A DNA stretch of 64,000 nucleotides from Bifidobacterium mongoliense DSM 21395 (GTDB lineage: Bacteria; Actinomycetota; Actinomycetes; Actinomycetales; Bifidobacteriaceae). The DNA is taken from the NCBI RefSeq assembly GCF_000741285.1, contig NZ_JGZE01000001.1:1-64000 (forward strand), written 5' to 3'. Below the pieces are notes generated by a model that was not told the origin of the DNA, made no database searches, and was given only the letters and a program-made list of their open reading frames with translations. Numbering within the stretch: position 1 is the first letter of the stretch; each line of letters opens with the position of its first letter. Shown here in pieces: positions 60,501 to 64,000 of this stretch. The position numbers were made by a program, and so were the translations under genes.

Positions 60501-61599
60501 GCATAAGGTCGGCGAAGTACTCCTCCAGCCCGGAGGTACGCATACCGATGGCCCGTGCCTGGACGGTGTCGGCCACGCTTCGGCGTATGGCCCCGATGGG
60601 AGCTTCGCGGTTGAGCCGGCGAAAGATGTTCCCCGAGCCGAATCCGATGAGCAATTCCTGCAATCGGGGCAATAGATAGGTCGCGAGGAAGGCGATGGTG
60701 ATGGCGTCGCGGTATTCGAGATCGAGACGCATGGATTCGGGCAGCTCGGTGCGCATCTGCTCGAGGGTGTACCTGTTGTTCCGTTTGAGCCAGGAGGCGA
60801 GCCAGAGCATCTGCCCCGAATCGTCCCTGCCGACGATGCCGCCCTGCATCGCGTCCACGGGGTCGTTCGACGCTTCGTCCGGCTGCAGCCCGCGCATGAC
60901 GGCTTCGATGGGCCGCAGCAGGCTCGGGGCCGCATCCCGCATTCCACGACCCGTCATGCGTGGCTTGGGTGGTATGCGCACGGTCCCCTCGTTGCCGAAT
61001 ATCAGACTCGGATCATGGTCATGGGTATCCATATCGGGATCGGCGCCCATGAACACCCGTCCATGGTCATCGGCCAAGGCGAGCTGAAGAAAGCCGTCCC
61101 GCCCCGAGAAGACGCCGATGGAGAACCCCCGGCCCGCGGTTCTGGGCATCTGCGCCCACCCCGGACGCAGGTCCTCGTCGAATCCCGCGAAACCTTCGTA
61201 TTCACGTCGTTTTACCAGAGGGCCGAGCCTCATGGCATGATCGGCCAACGCCTCGGCCAGACCATCGCGCCAATCACCGTGACCGTGTTCACCGCCCCGG
61301 GTCCGGGTCGCGCCGTCTTTCGCACCGTCTTCCGTGCCGGCCTCTTCGCCGTGCATACGGGTGGCATCCCCGAATGCGGCCGACAGCACACGCTCCAGGG
61401 CCGCGGCCAACGTTCGCTTCGCCGCGGCACCCATCGGCATGTGGGATGTACGTCGCATGGACCGGCCGAGTGGCCCCGAGACGGATGTGAGGAACGGCAG
61501 CACCAGTGGCGCGAACAACGACCGCAACGATGACGAACGAGGGTCGTCGGACGGTCCGGTATGACCTTTCTGGGAAGGGAATGGTGTGTCTATGGGCAT
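57591..61599 (-). pseudogene. Very large uncharacterised protein, frameshifted in a C7 run
   Basis: The gene would encode about 1,335 residues from MPIDTPFPSQK at 61599. The frame breaks at the 7-C run (60409-60415, plus strand); with six bases, TSSTSG would run straight into GYYLTWDASLEFSPAL. The first part has an RPGWAQMP region and several helical segments. The second part holds a 170-residue S/D/G/A-rich disordered stretch (about 59.0-59.6 kb). A helical-repeat-like C-terminus (AYPLSHMKLAVQLAREEDWDSARAACLNALR and similar, TPR-like) ends it. There is no signal peptide and no catalytic motif I recognise. It could still be functional if the shift is a base-call error. Confidence 0.7.
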
Positions 61600-61655
61600 G
61601 GCGCTTATTCTTCCAAGCCAGCCAGACATGATGCTTATAGAATAATGGGGTGAGT

Positions 61656-63905
61656 ATGCATAATAGACGACGGTCGCACGGTTCTCGGGGCATGGTGTCG
61701 GCGTTGGTCATGCTGGTCCTGATCATGCTCGTCGAGTGCTTCGTGTGCAACGCCGCCTTCTGGTCGACCCTGGCGGCGAGCACCGACACCGACGCCGTCA
61801 CGAACACGACCGGCTCCGGCATCCAACGCACCCGGGACGGCAAGCTCGAGGTCGTCGATCCCACGCAGGCGTATCTGGACGTCGGCGCCGACGGCACATC
61901 ACGGTTCGCACGAGTCGATTCCGTCACGACACCGGACGGGACACCGCAGACCCGGGGCCTGCGCACGACGGCGCATCTGCGTCTCGACTCCGACGGACGG
62001 GTCGGGACCACGCGGTCCGTCTCCTTCCTTGCCCCACGCTCACTGTACCTGCGCACGGATGCTGCGCGCACGATCCGCGTCTGGGTCCAGGAGCCTCGCG
62101 GAACGATCCTGCCGCTCGCCGCCGTCCGCGCCAACGTGCGGGTACCGTTCCAGATCGACGGCCTGCGGGTGGGCGGCATGATCATCCTCGCCGCACTGGT
62201 CCTCGCCTGGCGGCCGGGCAGCCGGCTGTGGTCGATTCCCCTTGACCTCGGCAGCCGCCGTCAATGCTGGGGATTCATGGCGGCGGTCGGAGTGCTCGCG
62301 GTCATCGCCGTCGTCGGCGTCGTCAGCGCGCTGCGGTCCCCCGCACCACTCGCGTTCCATGCCCCCGCGGGCTACACCTATGACTTCGATCTCTACGGGC
62401 ATCTCGCCGACTCGCTGCTGCACGGCCGGCTGTGGCTCGATCTGCCGACGCCCGATGCGCTGTTCCACGCGGACCACCCCTACGACACCGCCGTGCGCGA
62501 ACGGCTCCTCGCTCAGGGCGTCTCGCCGATCTACTGGGATTACGCCTGGTTCGATGGCCATTGGTACTCATACTTCGGTGCGCTCCCCGCCCTCCTGATC
62601 TTCGCGCCGTACCGACTCATATCCTCATGGTGGGTTCCCGGCGGAGCCATGATGCCCTCCTCGGCGGCCGTGATTCTGCTGGCGTTCGGCTTCCTGCTCA
62701 CCGCCGGTCTGCTGGTCGTCACACTGGTGCGCCGCCTCGCGCCGCGGGCTTCGCTGGCCGCGACCTCGATGGCCCTGGCGCTCATGCTCGTCGGATCGAA
62801 CATCGGTTATCTCATCCTGCGCACGAATTTCTATTCCGTGCCCTTCGTCGCCGCCATGCTGCTCGCCACGCTTGGTCTGCTGCTCTGGCTCTCGGCCGTC
62901 GGCACCACCAACGACACGACCAACGACCAGGCACCCGGGCTGACCGAAGAACGTCGGCTCCCCCGCCGGGGTCGATGGCAGGTGGAGGGCGCCCCCGCGC
63001 TGTCCCTGCCCCGTCTGGCCGGCGGTACCGCCGCCATAGCGGCCACCCTCGCCTGCCGCCCCACCTTCGCGCCGACGTCCCTGTTGGGATTCGCCATCTT
63101 CTGGCCGCAGATCAAAGCCCTGTGCCGACGGGGCGGCCCACGCTGGCGATGCGGGTCCCTGCGCGGTCTCCTCGTGAGCGTGCTGGCCCCCGCGGGGTGT
63201 TTCCTCGCGGCCGTGGGATGGTACAACGCCCGGCGTTTCGGCTCACCCCTCGATTTCGGGGTCGACTACCAGATGACCGTCACCGACATGACCTCGTACC
63301 GAGCGTCGGCGGCCAATGTGCTGCACATGATCGGCTATTATCTGGCGCTGCCCCTGCACCCGACCGACCGCTTCCCCTTCCTGGCGATATCACCCACTCC
63401 GCTGCCCCGTTGGGGGTTCACCGAACCGATGATCGGCGGCATGGTCATGCTGTGTCCGGCGCTGCTGATGGCGCTCGCGACGCCCTTCCTGCGTCGACGG
63501 ATGCACCGCAACGGATCATGGCGATTCCTCACCGCCTGCATGGCGCTCGCGATGACCCTCATCGTCGTGGACGCCGTGACGGGAGGCCTGGGTTGGCGCT
63601 ACATGGCCGATTTCTGCTGGCTGTTCGCCCTGCCCGCCATCGGGGCGATGCTGGTGATGCTCGGCGAGACGGCTCCGGACCCGTTGCCCGACGGTCCAAC
63701 GTCGCCGACCGCGCCATCGACGACGACACGTACGCGTATCCGGCGGGTTCGCTTATGGTGCACGCGTTCGGCCATGCTGGCGCTGCTGCTGGACTGCCTG
63801 CTCATCACGCTGCTGTCGGCCTTCGTGTTGGGGCGCGACGACTCCCTGATGCGCACCTCACCGGGGCTGTTCCATATCGTCAGCTCCTGGTTCACCGTGC
63901 TCTGA
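61656..63905 (+). CDS. Polytopic membrane protein, possible cell-envelope glycosyltransferase-like
   Basis: The 749-residue protein has an N-terminal TM segment (MVSALVMLVLIMLVECFVCN), a 130-residue outer domain, then about ten TM segments. A short loop after TM3 holds FDLYGHLADSLLHGRLWLDLP and the Asp/Tyr-rich YDTAVRERLL and YWDYAWFDGHWYSYFG, of the kind seen in GT-C membrane glycosyltransferases. A charged loop splits the TM set near residues 420-445. No named family can be assigned. The start at 61656 (MHNRRRSHG) has GGGG five bases before it; a GTG at 61650 is possible. It is divergent from the large gene. Confidence 0.75.
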   Translation: MHNRRRSHGSRGMVSALVMLVLIMLVECFVCNAAFWSTLAASTDTDAVTNTTGSGIQRTRDGKLEVVDPTQAYLDVGADGTSRFARVDSVTTPDGTPQTRGLRTTAHLRLDSDGRVGTTRSVSFLAPRSLYLRTDAARTIRVWVQEPRGTILPLAAVRANVRVPFQIDGLRVGGMIILAALVLAWRPGSRLWSIPLDLGSRRQCWGFMAAVGVLAVIAVVGVVSALRSPAPLAFHAPAGYTYDFDLYGHLADSLLHGRLWLDLPTPDALFHADHPYDTAVRERLLAQGVSPIYWDYAWFDGHWYSYFGALPALLIFAPYRLISSWWVPGGAMMPSSAAVILLAFGFLLTAGLLVVTLVRRLAPRASLAATSMALALMLVGSNIGYLILRTNFYSVPFVAAMLLATLGLLLWLSAVGTTNDTTNDQAPGLTEERRLPRRGRWQVEGAPALSLPRLAGGTAAIAATLACRPTFAPTSLLGFAIFWPQIKALCRRGGPRWRCGSLRGLLVSVLAPAGCFLAAVGWYNARRFGSPLDFGVDYQMTVTDMTSYRASAANVLHMIGYYLALPLHPTDRFPFLAISPTPLPRWGFTEPMIGGMVMLCPALLMALATPFLRRRMHRNGSWRFLTACMALAMTLIVVDAVTGGLGWRYMADFCWLFALPAIGAMLVMLGETAPDPLPDGPTSPTAPSTTTRTRIRRVRLWCTRSAMLALLLDCLLITLLSAFVLGRDDSLMRTSPGLFHIVSSWFTVL

Positions 63906-63948
63906 ATGCGATCGGCCTTGGACCTCGGGCCTGGACATCGGGCCTTGG

Positions 63949-63980
63949 AGACGCCGAGCGCCCTCGCCGCGTCGGCGTCT
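63949..63980. terminator. Hairpin after the membrane protein gene
   Basis: Arms AGACGCCGA (63949-63957) and TCGGCGTCT (63972-63980) form a perfect 9-bp stem, 44 bases after the stop at 63905. A second palindrome, CTGGGCTCAGCCCAG, overlaps its end (63979-63993). No U-run is present within the window. The window ends here, so completeness cannot be judged. Confidence 0.45.
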
Positions 63981-64000
63981 GGGCTCAGCCCAGCATACGG

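Overview
The window is from a high-GC actinobacterium, almost certainly a Bifidobacterium or close relative in the Bifidobacteriaceae. The clearest pointers are the gene order argC-J-B-D-F-R-G-H, the NAD kinase/recN/tlyA/HAD neighbourhood, a type I glutamine synthetase next to a DUF4191 protein, and a YkoE-type ECF transporter under a TPP riboswitch. This is judged from gene content and order; no search was run. No tRNA, rRNA, insertion sequence, integrase or CRISPR array was found.

Layout. 1-10.5 kb: proA and a coupled small gene, thrC, a GntR repressor with its own operator, a HAD phosphatase, recN-NAD kinase-tlyA-HAD phosphatase, and a small bactofilin-like beta-helix protein behind a perfect palindrome. 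10.5-14.3 kb: a very unusual R/D/H/F repeat protein with a helical-repeat centre and acidic tail, then tyrS. 14.4-23.5 kb: the complete arginine biosynthesis operon, all on the minus strand, with ArgR-type palindromes upstream of argC and again upstream of argG. 23.6-29 kb: a SpoU methyltransferase, pheS, pheT and a DUF4190-like membrane protein. 29.2-31.9 kb: a MacB/FtsX-like permease and ATPase pair. 31.9-35.7 kb: a thiamine-precursor ECF transporter in which both ATPases and the T subunit are one polypeptide. 35.7-42 kb: an M20 peptidase, then a plus-strand block DUF3043, lipoamide-dehydrogenase-like flavoprotein, DUF4191 and glnA, closed by a strong bidirectional terminator.

42.0-51.5 kb is the accessory region and the most interesting part. 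It looks AT-richer than its flanks and has a broken hipA at its left edge. It encodes a lactococcin-972-family bacteriocin precursor, its putative immunity permease and export ATPase, a small membrane protein, a two-component system, and divergently a second permease/ATPase module. A 47-bp near-perfect inverted repeat lies between the response regulator and the second module. Its core recurs upstream of the bacteriocin, each time at a similar distance from an extended -10 box. This suggests one regulator controls both arms. The histidine kinase and the second permease each carry a one-base frameshift in a short homopolymer.

51.5-64 kb returns to core genes: an ABC-F ATPase, an Mrp/ApbC P-loop protein, ligA, a very large uncharacterised protein with a frameshift in a 7-C run, and a polytopic membrane protein. 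Three homopolymer frameshifts in one window could be real decay or sequencing error, and reads must decide.
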